Positions 11,218-21,938 of a stretch of DNA of 64,000 nucleotides are shown here, in pieces (the first letter of the stretch is position 1; the number at the start of each line of letters is the position of its first letter). The stretch is from Yponomeuta sedellus (taxonomy: Eukaryota > Arthropoda > Insecta > Lepidoptera > Yponomeutidae): positions 12,821,473 through 12,885,472 of the forward strand of contig OW203724.1 in the NCBI GenBank assembly GCA_934045075.1, read 5' to 3'. The notes beneath the pieces are model-generated. The model did not search any database. It was given only the letters and a program-made list of their open reading frames with translations, and had not been told where the DNA came from. A program made the position numbers and the translations under genes.

Positions 11218-12202
11218 TTAAATTGCCATCGACCTCGTCGACGCCTTGATCGTCGGAGCGATTAATTGTAAACGTCCTGCGTTCAGATTCAGGGAATCGT
11301 CTTGGGTTTGGCATAGTATTAGATGACGTCTGACGGCCTTGTGAAGACGAGGCATTGAGTTGCTGTCGGTTATTGAACTGTCTCTTACGGCAGTCCTCAA
11401 TAGTGTGACCTAGGTTCTTACAATACCGACATGTGGGTACATTGTTTGAATTAGAATTATTGAATTCACGACGATTTGTGAATTTTGGCTTTTCAGAATT
11501 TTGTAATGGTGGTGTTTTCCTATAAACACCAGCTAGCACTTTCTCCTCAACTACCGCAAAGTTTCTTGCGGCATTTAAGGAGTCAGGGTCGCGACATCTA
11601 ATGATTTGTGAGAGTCGCGGATGGAGTCCAGTTACAAAAGTGTGGAGGGCTAGATCCTCCATAGCAGCCATGCGACCCGCTACGTCTGTCTTACGCTTTG
11701 TCGGGTTTGAGATATTTATTTCGGTCATTAATTTGGAAAGGCATGTTTCAACCCTGAGTGCGAATTGGTCCACTGACTCAGCAGGGCCTTGTTTGCACTC
11801 TTGCATTTCAGACAGGAGATGAGAATAATGTTTCTTTTCGCCAAATTGGCTTCTAAGAAAAGAAATCAATTGTTCAAGGTTATCGAAGTCCTTGATAGTG
11901 CAGGTACTCTCTGCCTTGCCTTCAAGTTGGCTTAAGATATATTTGAAAAGTATGGGCTTTTGAGTTTTTGTGGCTAACTCATAGGCATTTGAGCAATTAG
12001 CGATGAAGGCACCCAGCTTATCTCTGCTCCCATCGAAGGGTTTGATGAATTTTATCAAGACATTTAGGGATACCTCTGTAGGTGCCAAAGTGGCTGAAGA
12101 TGTGCTTGGGGTAGAGATAGATCTAGATTTAGTTTGTTCAGGTTTTTGAGTAGCCACATTCTTAGAATTTTGACCACTAGCATTTTCCTCTTGCGATTCC
12201 AT
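11210..12202 (-). CDS. gag: Gag protein with CCHC zinc knuckle
   Basis: 330 aa from the ATG at 12202. The N-terminal third is Ser/Thr/Gln-rich. The capsid-like core includes an FIKPFDGSRDKL block and MQECKQGPAESVDQFALRVE, as in gypsy Gag proteins. A single knuckle CRYCKNLGHTIEDC (C-x2-C-x4-H-x4-C) at about residues 256-269 would bind the genomic RNA. The stop lies just after the TTTAAAC slip site. The frame could be read nine bases further upstream only from a TTG, so the ATG was chosen. Confidence 0.92.
   Translation of the reverse strand: MESQEENASGQNSKNVATQKPEQTKSRSISTPSTSSATLAPTEVSLNVLIKFIKPFDGSRDKLGAFIANCSNAYELATKTQKPILFKYILSQLEGKAESTCTIKDFDNLEQLISFLRSQFGEKKHYSHLLSEMQECKQGPAESVDQFALRVETCLSKLMTEINISNPTKRKTDVAGRMAAMEDLALHTFVTGLHPRLSQIIRCRDPDSLNAARNFAVVEEKVLAGVYRKTPPLQNSEKPKFTNRREFNNSNSNNVPTCRYCKNLGHTIEDCRKRQFNNRQQLNASSSQGRQTSSNTMPNPRRFPESERRTFTINRSDDQGVDEVDGNLNE
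11216..11222 (-). promoter_or_regulatory. -1 ribosomal frameshift heptamer TTTAAAC at the gag-pol junction
   Basis: On the minus strand the end of gag reads T TTA AAC GAA TAA. The heptamer TTTAAAC matches the X XXY YYZ slippery pattern in the correct phase, two codons before the gag stop at 11210. Slipping back one base enters the pol frame, which is then open through the whole polyprotein. I did not fold the downstream sequence for a pseudoknot. Confidence 0.85.
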
Positions 12203-12617
12203 TTTGGACAATTATAATTAACACAGATATAGAAAACACAAAAATAATTTTACGATATAGTACTTATAACCCTAAGTCCGACTCTGAGTTCTTTACTAAA
12301 AATTGTCAACACTCACAACAGCGTCGCAGGTACCAGGAAATGCGCCAACATCGTTGTCCACGCAGCAGGAAATGGTTGACCTTGGTACAAATCAGCTGCT
12401 ACAGTTGGCAGATAGGCACGGCTTCCGTGCTCCCGTTGGAGTTGTAGATTTGGGGTGAATCGTTGCGGCCGCTCAGCGATTTTGAATTTGCAGAAAACAC
12501 TTTTAATAGCACAGTATTGTTATTCACTTATTTATTTGTTTGAGGTGTAGCCTTGAGGCGAGTAATAGGTATAGCACTGCAATCCTCGGAAACGTTTTTG
12601 GGTGAGGGATTTTCGTA

Positions 12618-12634
12618 TCCCACCGCTGCCACCA
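12618..12634 (-). promoter_or_regulatory. Primer-binding site of the gypsy element
   Basis: Three bases inside the 5' LTR the minus strand reads TGGTGGCAGCGGTGGGA. It begins with TGG, complementary to the universal tRNA CCA end. I could not assign the tRNA species from memory. Confidence 0.75.
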
Positions 12635-12637
12635 AAA

Positions 12638-12924
12638 TGTTAGACGGGATCTGACTTTATTGTTTTTAAAAACAGATTTATTAATTAAAAAGTATTTTAT
12701 TCCCTCAATTTAAAACATGGCACAAAGGAAATAGAAAATAGACTTGGAACACAGTGAAATAGAAGTAGAAAATATAGTATCTTAAGACGTGACCGTCCCG
12801 AAACAGAGATTGAGTAGAACTGGCTGCCCCAGCGCACTCTGGTTCAGCCATTACAAATAATGAGCTTATGCAGCAGTCTGGGATCGGTCATCAGCAATTC
12901 TATATACATATCAAATATATAACA
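12638..12924 (-). repeat. 5' LTR of the gypsy element
   Basis: 287 bp and colinear with 4322-4608, with one substitution (T at 12905). It is directly followed by the duplicated GTAC at 12925-12928 and then by the interrupted Penelope-like frame. It presumably carries the element's promoter; I see no convincing TATA box. Confidence 0.95.
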
Positions 12925-13560
12925 GTACCATAGCTGAACGAGTGAAGGAACATATCGCGGACGTGAAACATAAGCGCTCTGGTAGATCTGCAGTCAGTGA
13001 ACATACACTCAGCGGTATCAAACCACTTCATACATTTCGATAAAGTTAAAGTTCTAGCCCGAGAAGACCGTTTCTTCCCTAGAATGATACGCGAGGCAAT
13101 AGAGATCCGCCGGCATCCAAATTTCAATAGAGATCGTGGTTGGAACATACCGGCAGCATGGGAAATTGGGAACCAGTGCTTAAGTGCAGGAGACCCCCTT
13201 GCTAGAAGTGTGACTGTAGAGTTAATTTTAATTTCAATTAATAAATAATCAATATTTTTGAGTTCATGTAAAATAATTGGTTTATAGATTTAATTTTAAC
13301 TTCAATTACTAATAATCAATATTGTTGACTTTATATAAAATAATTGTTTTGCCTATTTTGGATCGGAACTTAATAATTTGCTTTTGTAATTTTTGCCGAG
13401 TGTAAAAAACTATGCTTTCAAAATGACGCCTCTCACCTTAGCCTTCCGAGACCACGGTACCTGCTTGAAAAAGTGCCGAAACGTCGGAAAATTGTAAAAA
13501 TGTAAAATAAACGAGTAAAATCCGTGTAAAAACAGTTTTTATTATGTCTAGTGCTCGTGT
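12925..13560 (+). mobile_element. Penelope-like element, 3' part of interrupted copy (rest of GIY-YIG, 3' end)
   Basis: Directly after the gypsy duplication the plus strand continues the GIY-YIG frame (TIAERVKEH), then AVSEHTL, FDKVKVLAREDRFFPRMIRE, AIEIRRHPNFNRDRGW and NIPAAW. These are the conserved helix and the N-R-D-x-G end of Penelope endonucleases. The 3' UTR (13200-13500) includes GTGCCGAAACGTCGG at about 13470, a motif typical of these elements' 3' ends. Two closely similar blocks (TTAATTTTAATTTCAATTAA and its variant) are repeated at 13215 and 13290. Confidence 0.8.
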
Positions 13561-13864
13561 TAACCTTAGAAAATACGATCAAGGTAGATAAACCTAAAAC
13601 TGTGTCCTCGTTTGATTTTCGTCGAAATTTATAAATTTAATAATGCCCTTTTCGATTGAACAATGTAAAACGTGTGATTTAAACGTGTTTATAATTGAAT
13701 TGAAAAGGGCCAATGAATGCTGACGCAATGTACCACCGCGAAGCAAATAGGACGGTTTTTGTGCGAAAAGGGACGATCTGGCAACCCTTTCTTTATAGTC
13801 TCCCTTATTCTGAGTTTATAGTTGTTCGTAATGTCGTGTTAGGTACTCAGAATAAGGACTAAAG

Positions 13865-13872
13865 CATAGAAG
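13865..13872. repeat. Target-site duplication CATAGAAG of THAP transposon copy 1
   Basis: CATAGAAG occurs at 13865-13872 and again at 15816-15823, flanking 13873-15815 exactly. A copy of the un-interrupted flanking sequence exists in this window: the reverse complement of 18221-18251 runs across the insertion point, with GGACTAAAGCATAGAAG followed directly by GAGC. Confidence 0.92.
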
Positions 13873-14019
13873 CACAGAGCATATAAATAAGAGACGGGAC
13901 CTCCCTATATGCTTTTGTAATGAGTTTAGCCCCGATAGCAATACCAACCAATAGAGCAAAAATTCAATGTCAAAAGTGCTACCAACATAACAACTTGTCT
14001 GTGCATTAGGGACGTCCAC

Positions 14020-14460
14020 TTACATTGGTACTACATTTATCGATATCGATAAATTTTCATCCAGGGGCTCCGCAGTTAGCCTAATAAAATTAATAAAAAT
14101 CAATGTTTTCAATAAAACGACAAATGAAATTAGTATTTTATTATTGATTATCAAATCACAATAATTGTGGTCAAGGTCTATTGAATTTATTTCAGCAGCT
14201 ATTTGGTTTTTCCCTAGAGGTGTCCAATCTGAGCGAACTTCATCAATCGGTGGTTTGGATTCAGGTGCTGAAATCGTCAAAAAAAGTTAAGTTGAGTCGT
14301 TATTGATTATTAATTTGTTGGTAAACTATGCTACTTACCGGGATAGTTCTGATAAATATGCTGAGATTCCAGGCCACAATAATTGTGGTCAAACCCTACT
14401 GGACCAATAGCAACAGCTGATATTTTGGCTGCTGTACAAGGTGCTGAAAATGATAACACT
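14020..14460 (-). CDS. Two exon-like segments with a repeated LDHNYC/FDHNYC motif, THAP element copy 1
   Basis: Two minus-strand segments, each opened by a TTTCAG-like acceptor, encode related strings: VAIGPVGFDHNYCG (about 14450-14345) and EINSIDLDHNYCDL (about 14272-14020). The shared DNA AACCACAATTATTGTG-like block (on the plus strand CACAATAATTGTGGTCAA) appears at 14158 and 14384. This is an internal exon duplication. No known domain is recognised. The second segment ends at a stop at 14020. Confidence 0.4.
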
Positions 14461-15028
14461 TTGTAATTTATCAAAGTAAACAAACTCTAGTTACAAAAAA
14501 CTTCAGCGATACATGAAAAGTCTACGTACCAGAGTTGTTTTGTGAAGCTCGACAACTAATAGGTTTTTGTATAGCTGAATCTGAAAATAAACAATTGCAA
14601 GAATAGTCCGAAAAAAAATTAGTTTGTTCCTGTTTACCACATATCTGCATAATTGACTATGTAACTATCAAATACATTTTTATAAAAAAATATTATAAGT
14701 TAAAAATTAGTAAAAAAAATATTTTAGTAATTCCAATCACTAACCAGTTTCAAGTGATGAGACGTGGCTACGTGGTAAGGAAACTCAGCTAGTAAGTAAT
14801 CAGGAAGAGGAGGCGCATTTATAAGTAGAGAAGATACAGCCCTGTAAAAAAATGTTTATCAAAGTATGTCATTTACGTATTAAGACGTAATAATAATATT
14901 GCGTTCTAAATGACGGAGCAAAATATATTCAAATGTTCGACGTAAAGCAAGGCGTATTTTGTGTTTTATTACATAATTATTCATGAAATGTAGTAAGTGT
15001 TACATTATAAGTTTATAACACAACTCAC

Positions 15029-15173
15029 CATATCTTTAATCGGCTTCCTTTTAAAATAGTTGTAATAATCTTTCGGCCGGAAATGATCTCTACAAACATA
15101 TTTATGTTGGTGGAGTTTTTCGATGGGGATATACGATATAAGATCTTCCACAATTTTCACCCATTGTCTGCAT
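15029..15173 (-). CDS. THAP zinc-finger exon (C-terminal half of the domain), copy 1
   Basis: The exon has an AG acceptor after a long T tract and a GTGAGT donor. It encodes CRQWVKIVEDLI..., then YVCRDHFRPKDYY. The W and the C-x2-H-F are the invariant centre and zinc ligands of THAP domains. It joins in phase with an upstream exon ending at 15451 (donor GTAAGT) that reads CAICKIRC... and FMGKFPRDEDR, the N-terminal zinc cysteines and FP motif. I find no in-frame ATG for that upstream exon. Downstream exon-like segments at about 14842-14740 (LLINAPPLPDYLLAEF) and 14582-14530 do not all join in phase, so the full product is unresolved. Confidence 0.7.
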
Positions 15174-15823
15174 CTAAAAAAAAAAAACAACATTCAATGC
15201 AGCCACTAATAGTGCATCGTTGAAACATTGTTATGGCTTACAGCAATTCACCCGTCATACACTGAGTAGTAATTCTGACCAAGGTACTTATCAGATATTT
15301 TTTTATCGATATTGAATATGTGTATGGCACATCACTATGACATTGAAACATCTGAGTATTTTTCTCATAGTATATTAATTACGTTATTTAACATAATTTA
15401 TGATCTTGCTCTTGTGCAAGATGACAAAAACTGTAGCCAGAAATACTTACCGGTCTTCATCCCTAGGAAATTTACCCATAAACTTTCTTTTGGTACCCTT
15501 TGACCGGCTGCATCTTATTTTACAAATGGCACAAGTTCGACACCATCCGATCAATGCCAATATTAAAAGAAAATCACTAAACACTGTACAACAAGATACA
15601 CACAGCTAGATATTGAACAAACTTAAAACACAAAAATTTTAACTAGAAAACGTTCTAATATGTGCCGCGTTCCGCCATATTTGTTATGTTTTCAGTTTGA
15701 CATTGACAGCAAAGAAAGAGTAAGTAGTATTAAAGAGTGAGACAAAAATATGTCCGCCATTAAAACGGGGCTAAATGCGAACAAAAATTTCAAAGTTCCT
15801 ACTTGCGCTAGGCTGCATAGAAG

Positions 15824-18803
15824 GAGCGTTATAAAACGAACACCTGACACGTCTGTCTCGTTAGTTTGAAACGTCGCCAACCACGTGTTAGACAGAAAAA
15901 AATATAGTAGTGTGATGTTTTATTATTCAAAACGTACCACCCTCAATTGTCAAGTTGGTTACCTTTGGTTACCATTATGCTACCGAATTAGAGATGTTTA
16001 GAAAATCACAGCCTGTAGTAGGCTGCCAAGTACCTTCGATTTGGCAGTGTATTAGACAACAGATGTTGGAGTGCGTCGTCTCCAAAAACCTTGTGTTTTT
16101 TGGGTTGTTTTAAGACAATCTGAAGTGGATTTCAGTGGATATTCGTAGTATGGAGTATACGTAATACATCGGAATGGCGTGTGTGATATTGGGATCTAAA
16201 ACCCATTCGGTAGAAGACAAATCAAAACCACCTTCATCAGCTTCCTTCGGTAAGACTCAATTTTGTGTACTTTATAGTGGTTTTTTCCCTTGAATTTTAA
16301 CTATGACCTACTGGAATTGCAACATAGCTTTAATATCATTTGAGAATAGTGTTTCAAAGTTAATAAATCATGAGTATAATCAATTTAATCACAGTAACAA
16401 GATTGTTGTTTATTTTAGGGCGATAGGGATGGGCATTTCCACTACCTCAGTGAAAAAGTTATCGATACTTAGTAAAGAAGTTTTTTTTTATTTCTTGTGT
16501 TTATTCCATTATATATGTTAATTAACTTTTGAAAGCTCGATTCAGTAACGTTCTATGAAGTTACCAATTCGATTGTTGATGATTATTGATTAATATTTTT
16601 CCTGTTTGAATCTATTCATTGCATTGATATATTTATAGATTCAGCATGATAAATTAAAAAACTACCAAAAGAGGTTTTGATATTATTTTTATTTAGGTAC
16701 AATAATTCCACCTACTTTCATAAAATTTTGAACTTGTAATAAAATAGGTTCATTTATCTAATAGAAAATGAACTTGAATAGTTTTCACTGCATAATCTAC
16801 GTGTAGCAATATAATAATAATGTAGCGAACAAATCGCATCACTATTGTGAAAAAAGGTGTCCAGTACTGGATTTTATATCTACGGTTTGCTGTCAAATTA
16901 ATAAAGAACTTCAAGGGTGTCGATCTGTCATAAATAAAATTAACGTTTGGACTGATTATGGTGATTTTTAATTAATAATTATTTATTTCAGGTTACCCGA
17001 AGATAGCACAATGCCACTAATGTGGATAGACGGCATGGCTTCACGGTCAAATTGGTATTGAAAAAAATCACGTACGTTTGCAGCAGACATATTGAAGAAG
17101 ATGGCTTTATTTACAAGATTAGGTTAGGACTTTATTTTTTAACATAGACTGTTATTTAACGAGCAATAATTTAATATAAACAAATTAATTTGTATAAGTT
17201 CTCTACTGATTTATAAGTATGTTTATAAATAGCCAGAATTGTAATGTTTATATTTCCATACACCTTCCTAGGAGTACTAACCAAGACTATCGCTGGATTA
17301 GAAGGACAAACATTATTTTTTTTTTAATTTTTCCTATCATTTTATTTTACGTGTTCTTCTTGCTTTTTGTAATTTCCTGTGTAATTTAAAGGCACTGCCC
17401 TGGTTCCTGATACACAAGTTACCCTTTTTCAGGAACCAGGAATTTTAAACAATGTGAGTGTGACGCTGGTTGTGCAATAAATTATTTAATTAATTTCCGT
17501 GAAAACTTCTTCTAACTTTTGTCAAATAAAAAATAATCTATCACAAGTTATTGTTATACTTCTTTTTCTATGAGCTGCGCTCTAAAATTTTGAATGCACA
17601 AAGCTCGCTATCTAGGTATGGTTAGATCGAGAAAAATTTCTTTATTGGATGCAAATTGAACTTGTACAAATAGATAGTTTTCTGTAGTTTTTTTCAGCTA
17701 ACCTGAGCTCAATGTCATGTTATACATACATACAAACTTACATAACATACCAGATTTAGCACTTACAAGTTACAACCTTAGTAAATCAAATATATAACAA
17801 TCTCACTGTGCATGTTATCGAACTCTTCCTTAATGGGTTCACCGATTTTGAGGAGTTTGTGTATTTGCAACATATAGGTAAGTGAGAACAAGAATTCGGA
17901 GAGCTGAGAATTTATCGTAGGGTTAATAGATATGGCACACCAACGTTTGCGGCGCCAGCTAATACCATATAATATTAATAAGGACTGCTATATTTACAGA
18001 ATGTTTAGTTAAGGAATAAATAATATCGACGTTTTCGTGTTGAATGTCACATCCTTATGGATTTCTACTTTTGTCTATGACCCCCTATATAACTATGACT
18101 TTCTATATGCAACCTAGTACGATTGTAAAATTTCGAGTGTACGTGTTGTTCCTTTCTGGCACAAAGAATCATCGTAAGAGTAACAAGGAAAGCTATTCAA
18201 TAATCACTCTTTATTTTAGGGCTCCTTCTATGCTTTAGTCCTTGTTCTGAGGTTAGGTACCTAATGTGTTCCTGTTCACAGAGTAGAATAAGACGTAAAC
18301 ATCGTCATGTTTCTGTCAAACAAACGTCAATCTACAAAGAGTAGACAAAGCCCACGGATATTTTACATCCGTGACAAAGCCCTAGCCAGCCACCAAAAAA
18401 AAACATCAAGTAAGCAAGTCGGGTCGATGTACAAAGTAGGTACAAATTAGAAAGGCTATACTATCGTTTGTGGATGACACGAGTCGTGACTTGTGCCATC
18501 CTCATTCATTTTGTAGCGATAAAATGTCGGAATTGGACAAGAGCATTATTGTCAAATTCTGCTTCCGTACTACCCGGGCTGAGACGAAATCAAACCGCAA
18601 AAATGAGGCAGAAATAGTCGACATCGGCTGGTTGTCATTTCACCAAAAAATTAATTAAATTGAAATCAGATTTAATTTGTGAATCAGCCCGTGATGACGT
18701 TAAAAAAGAGTTGATACCATTGAATTTTACTTAAAATTCAATGTTGATACCTATAGTATTTTTTATGTGTATAAATACTCTTTGATGTAGCCTACCTATG
18801 TAC
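15824..18803. other. Gene-poor stretch with one weak exon candidate
   Basis: Mostly AT-rich DNA without a supported gene. At 16174-16249 an ATG-started 76-nt segment (MACVILGSKTHSVEDK...) ends at a good donor GTAAGA. Its best downstream acceptor (about 16990) gives only nine more codons before a stop, so I do not call a gene. A fold-back with 12-bp arms CCTGGTTCCTGA lies at 17400-17443. A dispersed repeat at about 18215-18260 matches the flank of the THAP transposon in reverse orientation. Confidence 0.4.
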
Positions 18804-18811
18804 GTCCCATT

Positions 18812-18875
18812 TAGGGTTGCCAACCCTACTATATAATATAGTATCCTACTATATTAGGGGTTCAAATACTATATT

Positions 18876-18918
<43 letters not shown>

Positions 18919-19451
18919 GGCGAAACTACTGAGTAAAAAATCAATTTTAATAATTTATATTCAGAAATTATTGAAATCTACAAAATTTTGGGCATAGTAC
19001 TTTCTGAACAAAAATTTTCTTCTAAATCAACCGTGGAAAAATGGCAGGAAGTTTTTTTCCTAATAGATTCAGATTTGCCTAATATTTTAATAATCATATT
19101 ATAATTTCTTCTTTCAATTCCTGCTACTTCAGCATTCACAGAGCGCATATTTTCGGTCATCATGAAGACGAAATGGAGAGACGAGCGTAACAGGGCTAGC
19201 TTGAATTTAATTAAAGCTGAATTAATGGTATTTTAACTTAAAACTTGATTGTAATGAATCATTTGATTATTTTCTTAAAAATAAAAATATTATTATTGGG
19301 GGAGTAAAAAATATTCTTTTAAAAAATAAAGAAAATATATACTTACCTAACTACATACTATTTTTTTTACTATTATTTTGCCACCTACTATAATTTTACG
19401 GGTAATAGCTTCGAAAATACTATATTTGCCACAAAAAAGTTGGCAACCCTA
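18812..19451 (+). mobile_element. Internally deleted hAT transposon (640 bp)
   Basis: Perfect 13-bp terminal inverted repeats TAGGGTTGCCAAC and GTTGGCAACCCTA are flanked by the 8-bp duplication GTCCCATT (18804-18811 and 19452-19459). Inside there is a (TA)n run at about 18877-18916 and, on the plus strand at about 19117-19236, the C-terminal dimerisation motif of hAT transposases (IPATSAFTERIFSV, then WRDERNRASLNLIKAEL). The catalytic core is absent, so the copy is non-autonomous. Confidence 0.93.
19117..19236 (+). pseudogene. hAT transposase C-terminal remnant
   Basis: About 40 codons carrying the hAT dimerisation core (SIPATSAFTERIFSV), ending at a TAA. The frame is closed just upstream by a stop in AT-rich sequence, so nothing of the DDE domain is left. 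Confidence 0.85.
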
Positions 19452-19465
19452 GTCCCATTGCATGT

Positions 19466-19586
19466 CTATTACGTAACATTCCACTCTATCGAGTTAAGCA
19501 TTTAGACGACTCAGAAGTGTCAATATATTTGTATGCATTTGACAGCTGGAGTAGCTTAAAAAAAGTAAAAATCAACGTCAGCGCTA
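19466..19586 (+). repeat. MITE family M, copy A (3'-truncated)
   Basis: Shares TATTACGTAACA, CCACTCTATCGAGT, AAGCATTTAGACGACTC and GGAGTAGCTTAAAAAAAGTA with copies at 38096-38253, 44422-44573 and 53510-53662. In the complete copies the ends are inverted: GCCCTCCTATTACGTA at the left against TACGTAATAATGCCCC at the right. Copy A lacks the right end and begins only 7 bp from the hAT target duplication. Confidence 0.75.
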
Positions 19587-20160
19587 AGGTATTGAACGGT
19601 ACATAACCAAAAAGCTGTAAGCACAAGCGTCAAGTCAACTCTCGGGTTCTCGGATCGCTATGTTTACGACCTGTGACGTGCCTGTGACATAATTATAGAT
19701 TTGACCAATCCCCCCTATCCCGAATATTTCACAGCTCCGTAAACGTTGCGTATCGTTTCATCTATACGATACCGCATTCGAATCTACAGTGAATCAATTT
19801 TGGTAGCACGAATGTCTGTGGAACTCTATCGATCGATCGATGCGTAGAACGCTAGGTAATTCGCAACTACGTTTAGAAACCTGTCTTCCTGATTTTATTA
19901 TATCTTAAATTTTGTATTTCCTTTGGTTTTAAGAAACATATAACCACTATTCTACAATATTATTTATACAATTAAATATTCAATGTTAAATTAAAAAAAA
20001 ATATTACTTGTTAAAGCAAATTTTCAACATTTTATATCGTGGTGATTAAATTTTTGAACGAATTTCATAACCTCAAAATTTCGCGCTTTTGATAATAAAA
20101 GTTTTAGTTAGTTTTGATTTCGAGTTTTCGATTTCGACTGAAGAATTCTTATTCTTAAAT

Positions 20161-21938
20161 ATGAATACTAAGAAAGTGTTCACGAGCTCGTCTCAATTTG
20201 ACATGATTGTAGAGTTCATGGAACAGTAAGTACTTACCTATAATATTACGATGTGCTCAATAGTGGAATGTTTTATTGAACTAACCCAAACTAATCAAAC
20301 TTTTTAAGGCATGGTGATTTATCTAAGCCTCTGGGTGGCCCACATGGCAGGCAGTCAGTCCTTAAGAAGTGGCAGGAGCTCACTAACCTCCTCAATAGTG
20401 ATTCCCTAGGCGCGGAGAAGACTGAGGAGAAATGGAGAAAAGTGAGCAGTTAAAACCTCTTTATAGCATATCATATTATCAAACTCAAACTTATTTCTGG
20501 TTTCTTGCAAATACAATTCATTTAATTTCAATACAAGAATATTATCAGCACTGTTTTTGTTCGCCCATATTTTACTTGCTCTTTATTTATTTTAATCCTT
20601 TGCATGATTTTTTTGCACTACTTTTTATACTTATAAGGTCTGGAGTGACATGAAGAACAATGCCAAGAAAAAAGTGGCCAAAATTAATAGGTCTATTAAT
20701 GGGACTGGTGGTGGCCCTCCGCTGACCTCCTACTTGACGGATGTAGAGCAGCGGGTGGTGGCGGTAGTGGGTATCCAGGCAGCTACTGGTCTGGATAATG
20801 TGGAGGAAGTTGGTTTTGCACAGGTTACTTAACATTTTGTACTGACTCTGTTGTATGTTTTTATTAGAAGAACTAGATACACAATCAGTGCTGTAAACCA
20901 TTCAATATAAATTTTACTAGATCACATATACGGCCAACTCAATAATTGCATATTTTTTGTTAAACTTGTCCTAGTGATTGTGAATCTTGTTCTTTTAATG
21001 GTATGTATATGTATCAATGTATTTTTATTTATTTATTGAAACAAGTATGTAGGTAAGGAGATATATCTTATGCTTATCAACTTTAAGTGTTTTATTGTAT
21101 ACCTACATTCAATAAAACACAATGTCTTTATCAGCGTGAAATGTATTTTAGTTAAATATATCTTTACAGGTTCAGGTAGAAACTGAGCAGACCGACCATC
21201 CACCCATCGAACCATCTGTCCCCTCTACACCGACAATACCCGGTAAAAAATATATTTTTTATTTAATTTTTTGATTTTAGTTTATTTTATCATTAACTAA
21301 TGACCACTCCTGCTACACACATCTTATTTATGATGATGACGTATCCAAACGAGAAAAAATTAAAGAGCTTAATCTGTCGCTTGAGAATGGGTCGACCATT
21401 CTCAAGCGACTCGCCTAGATAGATGAGCAAAAGATTTTTATATATAGATATATTCCATATACATACAATCTCAAGGTATGCCACATGGTATCACTCCATG
21501 TGGCATTCCTTGGGAGAGGCCTATGTCGGATGATGATGATGATTATCACTATGACTCTTTTACATTGCAGACTCAGGAGAATGGAATATGCCTGGATCCA
21601 GCCAGGCATCAGTACCATTTATTGTGGAGATTGAGGAGCCACCACCACCAGTCCGTGAAGAGTCGGAGCAGACATGGCAGCCACCTCTTAAGAAAAAAAA
21701 GAAGGAAGGAAGGGGAGGGGAGGAGACTAGTAGGATTTTTTTAAATTGTGAAAGGGAGGCCAGGGAGCGTGAGAAAGAACGTGATGATCGTATGTATGAG
21801 TTAGAAAAAGAGAGGATACGTCAGAGAGACATTGAGCTGCAGCAGAGGGATAGGGAACTCCAGCTGCAGGCTCAATGGCTCCAGTTCATGAGGGATGGAA
21901 TGAACTTAATTGAAAGGTTTTTGAATGAGAGATCATGA
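20161..21938 (+). CDS. Harbinger Myb/SANT-like DNA-binding protein
   Basis: Five exons, 20161-20225, 20309-20441, 20638-20823, 21170-21242 and 21571-21938, sum to 825 nt (274 aa) in continuous phase. The N-terminal 110 residues form a Myb/SANT-like trihelix typical of Harbinger accessory proteins, with conserved tryptophans in LKKWQELTNLLN, TEEKWRK and VWSDMKNNAKKK. Then come a proline-rich linker, a basic block KKKKKEG and a strongly charged coiled coil (EREKERDDRMYELEKERIR). The third donor (GTTACT after GCACAG) is weak and is the least certain join. In this superfamily the protein partners the nuclease in binding the ends and entering the nucleus. Confidence 0.75.
21376..21410. repeat. Perfect fold-back, 15-bp arms
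   Basis: GTCGCTTGAGAATGG, loop GTCGA, then CCATTCTCAAGCGAC. It lies in the intron between exons 4 and 5 of the Harbinger Myb-like gene. A second, imperfect fold-back (ATGCCACATGG / CCATGTGGCAT) lies at 21478-21507. Confidence 0.85.

Larger units (their letters stand above)
4322..12924 (-). mobile_element. Complete errantivirus-type Ty3/gypsy LTR retrotransposon
   Basis: An 8.6-kb element on the minus strand, bounded by two 287-bp LTRs and a GTAC duplication. In element order it has 5' LTR (12924-12638), primer site, gag (12202-11210), pol by -1 frameshift (to 6555), env-like gene (about 6466-4660), purine tract and 3' LTR (4608-4322). The LTRs differ at a single base (A at 4589, T at 12905), so the insertion is young. 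All three frames are open over their full expected length. Order, env position and cleavage-site arrangement fit the insect errantiviruses (the gypsy/TED group). It sits inside a Penelope-like element. Confidence 0.93.
13873..15815 (-). mobile_element. THAP-coding DNA transposon, copy 1 (P-superfamily-like, 1.94 kb)
   Basis: The borders are fixed by the 8-bp duplication and by the second copy, which has the same ends and a different duplication. The ends read CACAGAGCAT... and ...CTAGGCTG, so CA/TG termini. Subterminal TTTAGCCCCG at 13925-13934 is matched in inverted orientation by CGGGGCTAAA at 15766-15775. Coding exons lie on the minus strand and include a THAP zinc finger, the DNA-binding domain of P-element transposases. 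At 1.94 kb it is too short for a full P transposase, and I see no catalytic core. I infer a non-autonomous member of the P superfamily; family assignment needs a search. Confidence 0.8.

Noticed and set aside
16174..17060. Two-exon gene starting MACVILGSK
   Set aside because: The best acceptor gives only nine more codons before a stop; no second-exon homology.
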